A DNA stretch of 64,000 nucleotides from Piezodorus guildinii (lineage: Eukaryota > Arthropoda > Insecta > Hemiptera > Pentatomidae), in NCBI GenBank assembly GCA_023052935.1, contig CM041292.1, positions 88,271,169-88,335,168 on the forward strand, written 5' to 3'. The notes under the pieces are model-generated. The model saw only the letters and a program-made list of their open reading frames with translations, did not search any database and was not told the DNA's origin. Shown piece by piece: positions 45,401 through 54,944 of this stretch; positions within the stretch are counted from its first letter, which is position 1; each line of letters starts with the position of its first letter. Position numbers and translations under genes: made by a program.

Positions 45401-46880
45401 AAAAGTCTACTAAAAAAGCCCTGACAGAAAAGTCCCACTGAATAAGAGACTGAATGCAAATGCTAGGGCATCAGAAACTAGACTGCTACAGCATAGGACA
45501 GTTCTTCCTTCTAGTAGCGGCTATCAAAGGAAGTCCAGACTCGCCAAACGTGTTGCAGCAGTTATGTATGTATGTACCTCTCTTCTTATGGTCGAATAGA
45601 TACTTATTCCTATTATAGTTCTATTTTCACCAGTTCCCTGGGTTTTCTTAAAGCCTCTAACTTAAGAATGAAAAGAATATAAATAATAACCTCTGAATGA
45701 CATTCATCATGTAGTAACTAGTTGTCTTTAAAAACATTTATATTTCATTAAATGATCCGTCATTTTAATTTTAACGCCCTTCTCCTCCCTTTTATGGACA
45801 TCCTATTCAGACATGAGGCTTCTGGTTGCAAGCATCCACTCACACTAGGTAGTTTGCACATTTTTAAAATTAATTAGTTATTATTCATATTTTCCTGTGA
45901 ATATAATTGAGTTAATAGCATCGCGGAGACTCAAATGGGCGCGTAAAGTTGTTGGGCTTGGTGAGGAACGGATTCCGAGAAAGTTGGTATTTGCTGAACC
46001 GACTGGTAGGCGTCCGAAAGGAAGGCCGAAGCGTCGATGGGAGGATTGCATTAAGGCTGATCTCGGGGGCTTGGGCTTGACCGGTGAACATTGGACGAGT
46101 CTGTGCAGGCGAAGTTAGGTGGTATCGGCATCGAACCTTATGGTTCGGTAAGCCTATTATTATTATTCATATTTATAAATTAAGTTTTGATCATTTTAAT
46201 TGAATTTTAAAAATGATGAGCATAGTACATCAACTGATTCCTTTCATATTTCATTTTTATAGTGGAATTATTTTTATTGTTCTTTTATTTAATGTTTAAT
46301 TTTTTTAATTCTTTTTATCTATTCTTAGGAAGTTAAGCTTATAGATTCTCAACATTTTTATTGCATACATTTTATTTATTTTATTATACATTTGTTATTG
46401 TTATATAATTTTCATGTTAAAATTGTGAGATTGATTATTTTTAATTAGACCATATTTTGTACTTGCAGATAAAAATTGTCCTTTTGCACCTGAAGATGGC
46501 ATTTTAGCCGAAACGTTGTGCATTAATATTTAATAAAAGAATGGTGAAGTTCTATATTAGCCTCCAATTTTATTAACAGAATTTGACCTTCACCTTAAAG
46601 AATCTACACCTTATGAAAAGAATATACTTTTCCAGTAAAACTTGTTACTAGAAAACCAATTCTCTTATTCTTTCATGAGAAATTTTATATTTACCGAGAT
46701 CGTGGTCCCTGCCATAGAGGAGCCATTGGTCTGAAGCAGAGAGGAGGCCGTGGATGAGGAGGACCGGTGGTCCGTAGGGAGGCCTCGAGAGTGGACCCTG
46801 TGGAGGGAGACTATGTACCCGTCTTCGGTCTTAGCCTGCCGCCTGCTGCACTCTTGTCCGCGCTGTTCTATCCTTTGGCA
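39423..46880 (-). CDS. Lipase gene B, acid-lipase family, partial (first exon not found)
   Basis: Minus-strand exons in gene order are 46695-46880, 44047-44161, 43667-43910, 42822-42977, 42559-42643, 40325-40467 and 39423-39572, with GT-AG borders and compatible phases. Blocks seen: [29 protein letters not shown] (HG oxyanion motif), [16 protein letters not shown], nucleophile elbow [14 protein letters not shown] with the candidate Asp, and FNHMDY with the candidate His. It is therefore closer to the catalytic consensus than gene A. The first exon listed is GC-rich and needs a frame change after HRVHS: its 186 nt is off by +2 or -1 from the phase required. No signal-peptide exon was found upstream. 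This is either a recent pseudogene or an indel error. Exons of 156, 85 and 143 nt match gene A exactly. Confidence 0.8.
41945..42235 (+). mobile_element. tRNA-derived SINE, 5'-truncated, oligo(T) tail
   Basis: The B-box GGTTCGAATCC at 41968-41978 is kept and the A-box is lost. The body matches the SINE at 32192-32504 throughout, and it ends in about 20 T at 42214-42233. The flanks aatagtgtaggag (41932-41944) and aatagtatagcag (42237-42249) look like a slightly diverged 13-bp TSD. It lies in intron 6 of gene B. Confidence 0.85.
43490..43620 (+). repeat. Dispersed TIR repeat, 3' end only
   Basis: A CA-rich tract is followed by cacaatactttccctat...tttcatacataggtaagtgaaagta, identical in order to the ends at 5104 and 6339. 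It lies in intron 4 of gene B. Confidence 0.7.
44170..45877. other. Intron 2 of gene B, unassigned
   Basis: 45050-45560 is GC-richer and includes an imperfect hairpin near 45113-45152 (cctgaaaaatcataagg...ccttatgatcttcagg). No protein family was recognised. Confidence 0.3.
45893..46159 (+). mobile_element. 5'-truncated RTE-like LINE with TSD
   Basis: The plus strand encodes the C-terminal RTE block [20 protein letters not shown], then ..ERIPRKLVF.., ..[20 protein letters not shown].. and ..LTGEHWTSL... It ends in a TATTATTATT tail. The flanks share ttattattcatattt at 45878-45892 and 46160-46174, though part of the right copy could be tail. The same family is at 54945-56180 and 61583-62140. 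It lies in intron 2 of gene B. Confidence 0.8.
46175..46484. other. AT-rich, unassigned, between RTE tail and ribozyme-like core
   Basis: Nothing recognised. It may be the remainder of a decayed Penelope-like element. Confidence 0.3.
46485..46522 (+). ncRNA. Minimal hammerhead-ribozyme-like core (Penelope-associated type)
   Basis: In order: stem I strand TGCAC (46485-46489), core CTGAAGA (46490-46496, fits CUGANGA), one extra T, stem II GGC/GCC around loop attttA, GAAA (46510-46513), C, GTT (46515-46517), and stem I partner GTGCA (46518-46522). Stem III is almost absent, as in the small hammerheads reported in animal Penelope-like elements. Predicted cleavage is after GUU. The extra base before stem II is also present in the other copies here. 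Activity is untested. Confidence 0.65.
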
Positions 46881-46889
46881 CTATAAAAA

Positions 46890-47630
46890 AAAGATAAATT
46901 ATATAAATATTTTTTAAGAAATTCAATGGAAAACACAATGCAAACCCTTTATACAACGTCAAACAGCTTCCTCTTTCCTCATTTCGCATGTTGGAATTTT
47001 ATCGAGAAATACCGGACCCAATTAATAAATAAATGACGGATCCTGATTCTAATTAAGCCATTGTGTCGGTAAATAATTAAATATGTTTTGTTAACAATAG
47101 AGAAGATGTCGTAACTGAGAGCAGCTATTGTTTTGGTTTTGTTTTTTAAATTAATTTGCTATCGCTAAAACCAACATAGTAAATAAACCGGCAAATAACA
47201 CATTTGCACATTCAAGTCCAGCATCTGAACAGAATGTTGATCATGATTGTATTATTACATTGATGTAGCAGACATACTTAAATAATATAGATTTCCTTCC
47301 TGTTGACACTTATGTACGTGATTGGACAACACCAGAGGACAATAAGGTGTTTTCATTGAGTAATAAACGAAGAAAGCTAATAGATACTCTAGTAGATACT
47401 CAAAACTCCTCATTTTCTATGAAATAGTGGACCCACGAAACTCATACACAACAAATAACAACCTCTCGTTAAATGCATCGAGCCTTTTTTAAATAAATAC
47501 AATAAATAAAAAACTGTCGCGCGCAACACACAACTATTACTTGATGACGTTGTTAAAATCCATTTATAAACTTTTCAATGAAGTTAGGCTTAAAAAACGT
47601 TAAAGAATTGTTTGTTTATTCACTTAACGA
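46890..47630. other. Region upstream of the first visible exon of gene B
   Basis: No convincing signal-peptide exon was found on the minus strand here. AT-rich, no repeat identified. Confidence 0.35.
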
Positions 47631-47705
47631 CACTAGGTTGATCAGACGATGCTACAGTGGGAGTCCTAACTTTTGCCTCTCCAGGTTTAATTAAAGTAGG
47701 GATCT
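47630..47705 (-). repeat. LINE 3'-UTR-like repeat fragment
   Basis: Contains ttgatcagacgatgctacag...gggagtcctaa...tttgcctctccaggtttaatt, matching the segment at 7360-7430. Confidence 0.45.
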
Positions 47706-48372
47706 TTAACGAGTACCTGACATCAAGTTATGCTCTTTTTGTCTTTCTCCATTACGTTTTACAACTTTGTATATATTACAACATTTTTTCTAAAATCTTT
47801 AGGTTCCCGACGGAATATTATATATCTCTATTACTATTTTTGTGTTCGGAAAAAATTACATACGAAAATATTTTGCTCATTTCTCCTTTAATTTGCTATC
47901 ACATTTGTCCAACTTGTATATTTAGCCGGTTTTTTTTTTTTTTTTTTTTTTTTTTATTAATGCTAATAAACGATATCTTTCATTGCTGGAATATAGAGAA
48001 ATCAAAGGTACTTTAGAGGAAGAAAATTAAAAATATTTGGGCCTTGTCACAATATTTTAATCAGAATAAAACGTACATAATATTGAATCCCATCTAATTT
48101 TACATCAATGTAGGGAATTTAATCTTTAGAGCCGTTTTTGAGAAAATTGTTTTAAGGGACTAAACAACAAAGTAAGCAAATTTTGATGAAAATGCTGTTG
48201 TATTATCTCAGGCCTATACGCTTCTAAAACATGAAATTTCAATTTCACGCAAATTATCGTATTCGAGCTAGACATACCAGACACACACAGACTTTTTTCC
48301 GGAACTTGGTCATCTAAACTTCGAACATTTTCACGATCGCAATATTCCGCCTTACTGTAAATTTTATATATA
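47705..48372 (+). repeat. Dispersed TIR repeat, host of the pogo-like element
   Basis: Family landmarks run from ccattacgttttacaactttg through aaaggtactttagaggaagaaa and ttagagccgtttttgagaaaat to a CA-rich block. It is cut at TA 48373-48374 by the pogo-like element and resumes at 50277 with tatgtaagtgaaagtaaaa. Confidence 0.7.
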
Positions 48373-48717
48373 TACCGGAAAATGGGGTGGATAGGAACAT
48401 TGGGGTAAATGGGAACAAAACTTCAATATTATTTAAAGTTGGGTGAAAGCCACTTACTTTACCGTATAGGAATTAATGTTGGCCACCCTGTAAATAATTC
48501 GTTTTTATGGTTTTGTTTTGTTGGTGGTACTTTGGACTTATCAGTTTAACCTGTGTAAAATTGTACTAGTTTCTACGAAATATTTCTATCCCACAAACTT
48601 TACCTGTAATTGTTATCTATGTAGCTTATTTAGTATATTGAGGGTGTATAGTCGACTGTAGAAACTATTATAGGTGGAATAGTCAGGAATCAGTCATTTT
48701 TAAAAAGTTTTTAATTT

Positions 48718-48759
48718 TGCCAACGTTTCGGCTCAAGCTTGTGAGCCATCATCAGGGCA
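48718..48759 (-). ncRNA. Hammerhead-like core, left arm of element 1
   Basis: Exact mirror image of the core at 48821-48862. Confidence 0.65.
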
Positions 48760-48820
48760 TTACTGAGCCATGTCCAAGCATAAACTGGACAAGAGTTTAT
48801 GCTTGGACATGGCTCAGTAA

Positions 48821-48862
48821 TGCCCTGATGATGGCTCACAAGCTTGAGCCGAAACGTTGGCA
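48821..48862 (+). ncRNA. Hammerhead-like core, right arm of element 1
   Basis: Stem I strand TGCC (48821-48824), core CTGATGA (48825-48831), one T, stem II GGCTC/GAGCC (48833-48837 and 48846-48850) around an 8-nt loop, GAAA (48851-48854), C, GTT (48856-48858), stem I partner GGCA (48859-48862). The core matches the CUGANGA...GAAA rule, with a rudimentary stem III. Confidence 0.65.
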
Positions 48863-49031
48863 AAATTAAAAACTTTTTAAAAATGACTGATTCCTGACTA
48901 TTCCACCTATAATAACTTATTTAGTATATGTTTACTGTTCTTCAAGTTGTCTTCTTGCGTAAAATTCAACAGTTTCTTAGCAACATTTTTTTTTAAGTTA
49001 TGGCCTCCACATTTTCTAGAGTGTGGAGTGA

Positions 49032-49433
49032 ATGGGAACACAGCTGTTTTTGTCAGAAGACACATCAGATGAATATTCTTTGCAAGACAGTGATGCTGAG
49101 TTGGTGTTGTCATGCACATCTGAAGATGAACCTGGATTTGAATCTTTATCCACAAATTATGATATTTCAATTAGCAACTTTTTACTTATGAAAATATTTG
49201 AAAAAAAAAATCTGAGAATTGTTTGTAAAATTTTAGAACCTGATGATGGAGGATACATCAGTTTGTTTTACAAAAGAATCAAGCAAAGTTATCGGTTTGT
49301 TCCAACTGAAGAGGAAGCTTATTTTAGCCCTAGTGAAGTTAAACTGAAGTTGAAAGAGCCAATCGGATCTTCTATATCAGCCAGATTCTTGTGTTCTGTT
49401 TTATTTATCAATGGTCTAAGTGCATACATCTAA
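49032..49433 (+). pseudogene. pogo/Tigger-like transposase C-terminal remnant
   Basis: The 133-residue frame starts with an acidic segment (SEDTSDEYSLQDSDAELV) and continues with NFLLMKIFEKKNLRIVCKI, EPDDGGYISLFYK and PTEEEAYFSPSEVKLKLKEP. This resembles the small C-terminal domain that follows the DDE region in many pogo/Tigger-derived proteins of arthropods. There is no DDE catalytic domain and no HTH domain. The match is by memory of the family pattern and needs a search. Confidence 0.5.
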
Positions 49434-49722
49434 GTGCACACTGACATTTCTTCTTGTTCCTACAGAAGCGTGATTCATTCACAATATAAGAGGCCTAATT
49501 TCAATAATAAAATGACCTAATTTCTATTTTTAAAAGATTTCATTTAGAAAAACTAATTTAATAACCATTTTAAACTGTTATCATTCTTCCCACATGTTGT
49601 AAATGGGAACACAATAACATTTTCAATGCCATTCCTATTCAACCCTACTGTAGGGTAGATATATATATATTTTTTTTTTTTTTTTCCATAAACACACACC
49701 CAGTAAATATGTAATAGAGGGG

Positions 49723-50155
49723 TATGATCATATCAATTGGAACAATCTCTTCTTGTTTTTGTTTATATGCATTTATTTATCCATATATGTCAATAATTAA
49801 TCTTATAACGTTTCGAGGTTTCACATGCCTCATCTTCAGATGTACAATGTTATATCCATTTCCATATCTTTACTCAATATAGGTCATTTGACAATACATT
49901 TCATTCACATTCTCAAATTTTAACTTTTCACCATCACATATATTAATTTATCTTGTGTACTTGAAACCATACTGTGTACTGAACTAGTCTTTATCTAATG
50001 CCTTTCCTACTCCATTCAATGTTTTCAAAAAATTTTGAAAATATCAAAAACCATATATGGATAAATAAATGCATATAAACAAAAACAAGAAGACATTGTT
50101 CCAATTGATATGATCATATTCTAAAATACTCTTCTATAATAGTGATTGATATAAA
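49723..50155. mobile_element. Inverted-arm hammerhead-bearing element 2
   Basis: Perfect 14-bp TSD atgtaatagagggg at 49709-49722 and 50156-50169. The inverted arms are 67 bp with one mismatch (49723-49789 and 50052-50118). The 262-bp spacer holds a hammerhead-like core on the minus strand (49807-49839). A 37-nt single-copy tail (50119-50155) lies outside the right arm. This is the layout of element 1, mirrored and with a longer spacer. Confidence 0.8.
49807..49839 (-). ncRNA. Hammerhead-like core in element 2
   Basis: Minus strand: CTGAAGA, one T, stem II GAGG/CCTC, GAAA, C, GTT. Stem I pairing is weak (about 2 bp), so this copy may be inactive or need a partner. Confidence 0.5.
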
Positions 50156-50278
50156 ATGTAATAGAGGGGATGTGGACCTAAGATTTGATGTATTTTTGTT
50201 CAATTAATTGAGATAAAAAATAAATTTGTTATATTGCTCAAGATACGATAGTGTTTCTATTCACCCCATTCTACAGTA

Positions 50279-51783
50279 TGTAAGTGAAAGTAAAAATTAT
50301 TGCCAAAAATCTGTATCGTCATTAAAACTCTTAGGGCGCATTTATACTCTACGCACGCACTTATAATGTCCATAAAGAAACTGATTCATAATATAATGTA
50401 AACTAAATATTATGACGATCCTCCTGAAAATAATCCATTCATCATATCTCAGAGCTTGATTACAGGTCCCTACATAAGCGGAATAAGGAACTTTTCTACA
50501 TAGTCCAAGCGTCATGTATATTTGCTTAAAATCAGTTACCATATCTGATTTCTTATGAAAAGCAGATTTACCAACATGGAGTGAGGACACGTTTTTTAAT
50601 TAAATTGATTGAAGTCATTGAGTCATCACCATGTGAGAATTGCTTATGATTAATAATCCAGTTGCGTTGGAGAGAAAGAGGGGTGAACTATGAAGGTATA
50701 GCCGACAGACTGCAATGACAAGTGCCCCCACTGCAGCGGTTAGAAAGTGGGGACCAACTGGGTCAGTGGTGACTTTCTCCAAAGTGTAAGTGACATACTT
50801 CTCGAGAGCATTGTCATCTTCGCAAGGTCACTCATCATGTTCCTAACTCCTCCTGTCACCTTAACCTCCAAGGAGTTTTGTATCTCCATCAACAGCCAGT
50901 AAATATGGAATAACTTTTGTCATTCTAATGCAATTTTCGGAGAAAAAAAAAAAAAAGGGTTTTCTCTTCTTTACGAATTCTTCTCAAAAATAAAATGTTT
51001 TACTTTAAACGCCATTAATAATTTTTTAATACGTATTATAACGAGCATTTCAGAATGAATACATTCTCAACTAAATTGGTGTTTGTGAACCTTCTAAAAA
51101 TGTTCATAAAATTTACTATATTCTCATTTTTTAATTTTGAAACCTTTCTTGTGAAACATTTAGAAACAGATAAAATGAAAGATTGCTGAAATAAATACTT
51201 TTTGAAGCTTTCCGAATCTTTTCCACCACCATCTGTTATTGCACATTTGAGGATAGAGCTTCATGTCTTCCTCGATCTAAAATAAATAAAGGCCTGTTCC
51301 CCATCCTGTTCTAATATGTTCCGATCAGAACGAAAAAAATAAACTTTGCGTGATCAGCCAGTTCTCTGGAAAAAATAAGCGATGGAAGAATAGACTTTAA
51401 GTTTCGAAGTCGGTTGTTTCCGAATGTTATCAGCATCAGTTTTTTACCATCTCATAGCACCTTGAGTTTTCTTCTTGCTATTAATGACAATGTCATGAGA
51501 CTGAGTCTTACATTTCTTTTCTCGAATGCATTTGCAAATTATCTTAAATACCTGAATATAAGACATTAGAATATAAAACATACTATGCTATAAAATATTA
51601 TTTCTTATAAATATTATTTATTATCATTTCATATAAATATTATAGAATATAAAATATCTCTTATACCAGACCGGGCTTTAATGCAAAAGTATCAAAAACT
51701 CTTCCTCTAAGTCATAAGGAGTGTGACACAACAAAAACCAAAGGAGAAACGTTTTCTTACGTGGAAAACTAGAGTTCAAAAAT
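50279..51783. other. Unassigned, with a possible coding remnant at about 50690-50835
   Basis: On the minus strand near 50690-50835 an open stretch reads EDDNALEKYVTYTLEKVTTD, then a hydrophobic LTAAVGALVIAVCRLYL. It is less AT-rich than its surroundings. I do not recognise the family, and a stop lies just upstream. The rest is AT-rich. Confidence 0.3.
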
Positions 51784-51795
51784 GAGAGTAATAAT

Positions 51796-52049
51796 TTCTT
51801 TTCTTTTTTAATTTTTTCAGGAAGTTTTACTTAATATTTCACACTCAAATATGCACACCTTAAACTTCGATGTGGACGAATAGCAGTAAGGTATAAATAT
51901 AAAATAATGAGTGATATATTTAAAAGTGTTTTTAAAAAAGTCTCGATAATGGGGAAAGAACCCCGAAACGTTGAAAAACGATGTAACAAATCGTGTAAGA
52001 AAATAAATATATAATAAAAGGAAGTTAAGGTGTGCATATTTGAGTGTGA
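51796..52049. mobile_element. Inverted-arm hammerhead-bearing element 3
   Basis: Perfect 12-bp TSD gagagtaataat at 51784-51795 and 52050-52061. A 43-nt single-copy tail (51796-51838) precedes the left arm. The arms are 24 bp and exact (51839-51862 and 52026-52049), extending a few bases further with a one-base gap. The spacer holds a degenerate hammerhead-like core on the plus strand (51942-51972). Same architecture as elements 1 and 2, unrelated in primary sequence apart from the core. Confidence 0.75.
51942..51972 (+). ncRNA. Degenerate hammerhead-like core in element 3
   Basis: ctcgataat stands where the others have CTGATGAT. Stem II GGGG/CCCC is perfect and is followed by GAAA, C and GTT. 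The catalytic core is altered (G to A at the second G of CUGANGA), so cleavage is unlikely. Confidence 0.45.
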
Positions 52050-52680
52050 GAGAGTAATAATATAAATATACCTTTGAGATGCTGAACATTTTATAATAAT
52101 TATTTTGAAAATTATAAAGTCGTAAAAGACAAAGGGTGACGAAAAGTGATTGTCATAGATAATTACTTATATTTATTGGTTATTTCGTGAAACAGTTTTT
52201 TCATAAGAAAGTGAAAGGAATTTCTATGTGAAATACTACTTTAAATCTTTTAAAAATTTTCCAAAATAAGAATTGTTTGATCCGTGTAGCAGATTTTATG
52301 TTTATACTGCATTTATTGACAATAATAAGCACAGCTCATTCCACACATTTTCTGTTAAATAATGGGTTTGTTCCTTGGCGAGTTTTTACTTTAATCAAAC
52401 CTTCAGGAAGATAGGTCCCAATGGAATGTTTCATATATAACAGGTTCAGTTTTTGGAATGAAAGGAAGCAATTTACTATTCTAAGAGTTTTCTGGTGGTC
52501 GGAAATTCGGAGTCGAACGACGATCAGTGTTTTCGTATTAGGCAAAGCGCTATTTATTTTATACAGTACAGTATTTTGGTAATCGACCCAGAAAATTATT
52601 ACTCTTCCTCCTCCCTTAAATTTGAGGTCTTACATTTCAAGATACATATAATCCAAAACACGAATAAAAACAAATTCCCC

Positions 52681-52682
<2 letters not shown>

Positions 52683-52715
<33 letters not shown>

Positions 52716-52850
52716 AAGAATCTTTTAAGTCAGTTTATAAATAATGGAGATATAACGTTTTGAACTTTGCAGAGGTAATTGAAAATGTTCGTCAGTTTTA
52801 AGCTCTTTGATTAAATTATTGCTATACACATAAGTTATTTGCCTATAACT
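52683..52850 (-). repeat. Possible fourth Penelope-like remnant with decayed hammerhead motif
   Basis: On the minus strand, CTGACGAAC...GTTC, then AAAACGTT (52754-52795). This resembles a core with lost bases and a G-to-A change in GAAA. A long A-run at 52683-52709 bounds it. No inverted arms or TSD were found. Confidence 0.35.
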
Positions 52851-54045
52851 ATATAAATTGTAATGCCATAACATAATTATTACGGAATAATAAGCCATTG
52901 TGTAATAATTTGAAGCGTTGTTTAGATATGAAACTTTCTTTAAAAAATAAATCAATTAAGGTAATACAAAAATGGATATTTTAGATTAATGAGTAAGGTT
53001 TTTATTAATAAATTGCAAGTAATTCTAGCAAATTTAACTTTTGAATTTGAAACGATTGAAACAAAGTTGTCATCATTTAGAGAGAAAAAATGATCTAATT
53101 AATTCCAACGCTGAAGGAGTATTGCCACGGCACGCGAACTGAGATTTGAAAGGTTACTGCTGCCCTGGAGAACTTTCTTGAAATATTTTGCAACATTTAT
53201 TTTACATTTTATACGAGTATTTCAAACAGTTTCAAGACGAAACCTGGCAAAGCTTTGACTTAAAAGTCAATTCTATTATACAGCCAACACTTTTTAGTCG
53301 CATACTTCTTAAGTTGGTTCTTAATCCAGGCTATTCAGTACCATTTCTTAATCATTTATTTTTATTTTTTGTATGTAAATAACTGCTTAACAGATAGTAA
53401 GGATGCCATAGAACAATGTATTTAGGAAAAATGTTTTTAAACCACAAAAATTGTTTTTAAAGATGAATGAATCCTCCGAAAGCAACTTTTAAAACTCGGA
53501 ATTTCTTATAGTTTTTATATCTTATATATTTATATATATTATATATATATATATATATATAAATATATATATTTCACTTTATAACTGAATAAAATAATGA
53601 AAATAATAAACATGGTCTAAGTATATAATAAAATTCGAATGTACCACAGTGAATTTTCTATATTTGTTAGCAACCCTAAAAGATTTTATTTTCATTTTTT
53701 TTTTCAACCGTAACTTACTACTACATGCATACTTTATTCATATTTGTGAAAAATACAATAACTTATTTAGAACAGTAGTTGGTTTTTCTTATTCTGAGGC
53801 AAACAATATGGCTAAGATGAAGAGAGTAGGTGAAATGAAAAAGAGCATCCAGAACTGGTAGACACAGCTTCCGGATATAACTGACCCATTTCGACCGGTT
53901 TCTTTGAGAATGCGGCGGTTACATGATCTAAAATATTTTTTTTTTTTATATTAAGCCTTTGAAATAATGAAAACAATATAGTTTTACACTTTTTTGTTTT
54001 ATATTAAATATTACTTTATTTTTTTATTTGTTTCGTTTTTTCTCC
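52850..54045. other. AT-rich, unassigned, with (AT)n at 53526-53574
   Basis: No gene or named repeat apart from the microsatellite. Confidence 0.4.
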
Positions 54046-54655
54046 CCGGGTTTCTGTAATCACATCTCGGTCCTCAGTATTCCTCTCTCCAACAATCTCG
54101 ATCATTGGAGTCATCCTCAGTCAGACCTCAGGCTACCACATCCTCCTTTACATCTTCTATCCATATTTTCGAGGTCTTTCCCGTTTTCTCTTCTTACGTA
54201 GGCAATATTCAACCAATCGATGAGGCCAACGTGCTTCGTCCATTCTCATGACCTCTCCATACCACATCAGCCTTCTTCTACTAATTTCTTCGAGAATGGT
54301 ATGCTCGGCCCCCACTCTTTCCCTTATTTGATTATTGGGGATTTTTTCTAACCATAACATGGCACAACTTCTTCTCCGAAAATCCATCTCCAGGGATAAT
54401 AATTTTTTTTTGCTGGGATTACTTCACTGTCCAGGATTCACATCCATACAGTGTAGTGCCAGTCAGAAAGGAGTGGAATATCTTCTTTTTCGTTTGGAGT
54501 GATACGTTCTTATTCCATAATCTCATTTGGTTTCCCAATGATACTTTTTCCGTTAATAATCTTGTTAGGCATGTCCCTATCTATTGAGGCGTGCTGTTTA
54601 TAGTAACGCCTAGATATTTGAACGCGTCGCTTTGCGGAATCGTCCAGACAGATGA
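54045..54655 (-). pseudogene. LINE C-terminal region, decayed
   Basis: On the minus strand blocks appear in shifting frames: FKYLGVTINS, then NVSLQTKKKIFHSFLTGTTL, YGCESW, then MDFRRRSCAM, IRERVGAEHTILEEISRRRL, MWYGEVMRMDEARWPHRL, and a GRPRK-like end. This order is the thumb and C-terminal region of CR1/RTE-type ORF2. Several stops are present. Confidence 0.7.
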
Positions 54656-54944
54656 GAGGACAGGCATAAATTTAATGAATGGAACACAAATTAATATTCA
54701 TCAAGGTCAATATTAAATTATAATATATCTTATTGAATTAGTGTGTATAATATATATACGCATACATATATTAATTAAATTAAAGGTTTTGGAAATAAGA
54801 AGTTAATTTTTTTAACTACAACCATATATTTTTTTTCCTGTAAAAATATTCCTGACGGTCATAGGATACATCAAATGGTACTATAAATAAAGCTTTACTA
54901 ATCTGGGATACTGTACTAAAAATATTTATGAGATTCTGTGTAAC

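Larger units (their letters stand above)
48639..48915. mobile_element. Palindromic hammerhead-bearing element 1
   Basis: It lies between perfect 14-bp repeats, cttatttagtatat, at 48625-48638 and 48916-48929. A 27-nt single-copy tail (48639-48665) is followed by a perfect 121-bp inverted repeat (48666-48786 and 48794-48914) around a 7-nt loop. Each arm holds a hammerhead-like core, on opposite strands. Penelope-like elements often show inverted terminal repeats plus a short tail and variable TSDs, which fits this layout. There is no coding capacity. Confidence 0.8.
48375..50276 (+). mobile_element. pogo/Tigger-like DNA transposon carrying two nested elements
   Basis: Flanked by TA on both sides (48373-48374 and 50277-50278). 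The ends are inverted: ccggaaaatggggtggatag at the left, and the right end reversed reads ctgtagaatggggtgaatag, 19 of 24 positions matching. A 133-codon ORF (49032-49433) resembles the C-terminal tail of pogo-group proteins. The DDE domain is absent. Two hammerhead-bearing palindromic elements (48639-48915 and 49723-50155) are inserted in it. Without them it would be about 1.16 kb. Confidence 0.7.

Noticed and set aside
51400..51480. Another hammerhead-like word series on the minus strand (ctgatgctgataacattcgg ... cgaaactt)
   Set aside because: Stem II does not sit next to GAAAC and the core has extra bases. No inverted arms or TSD were found.
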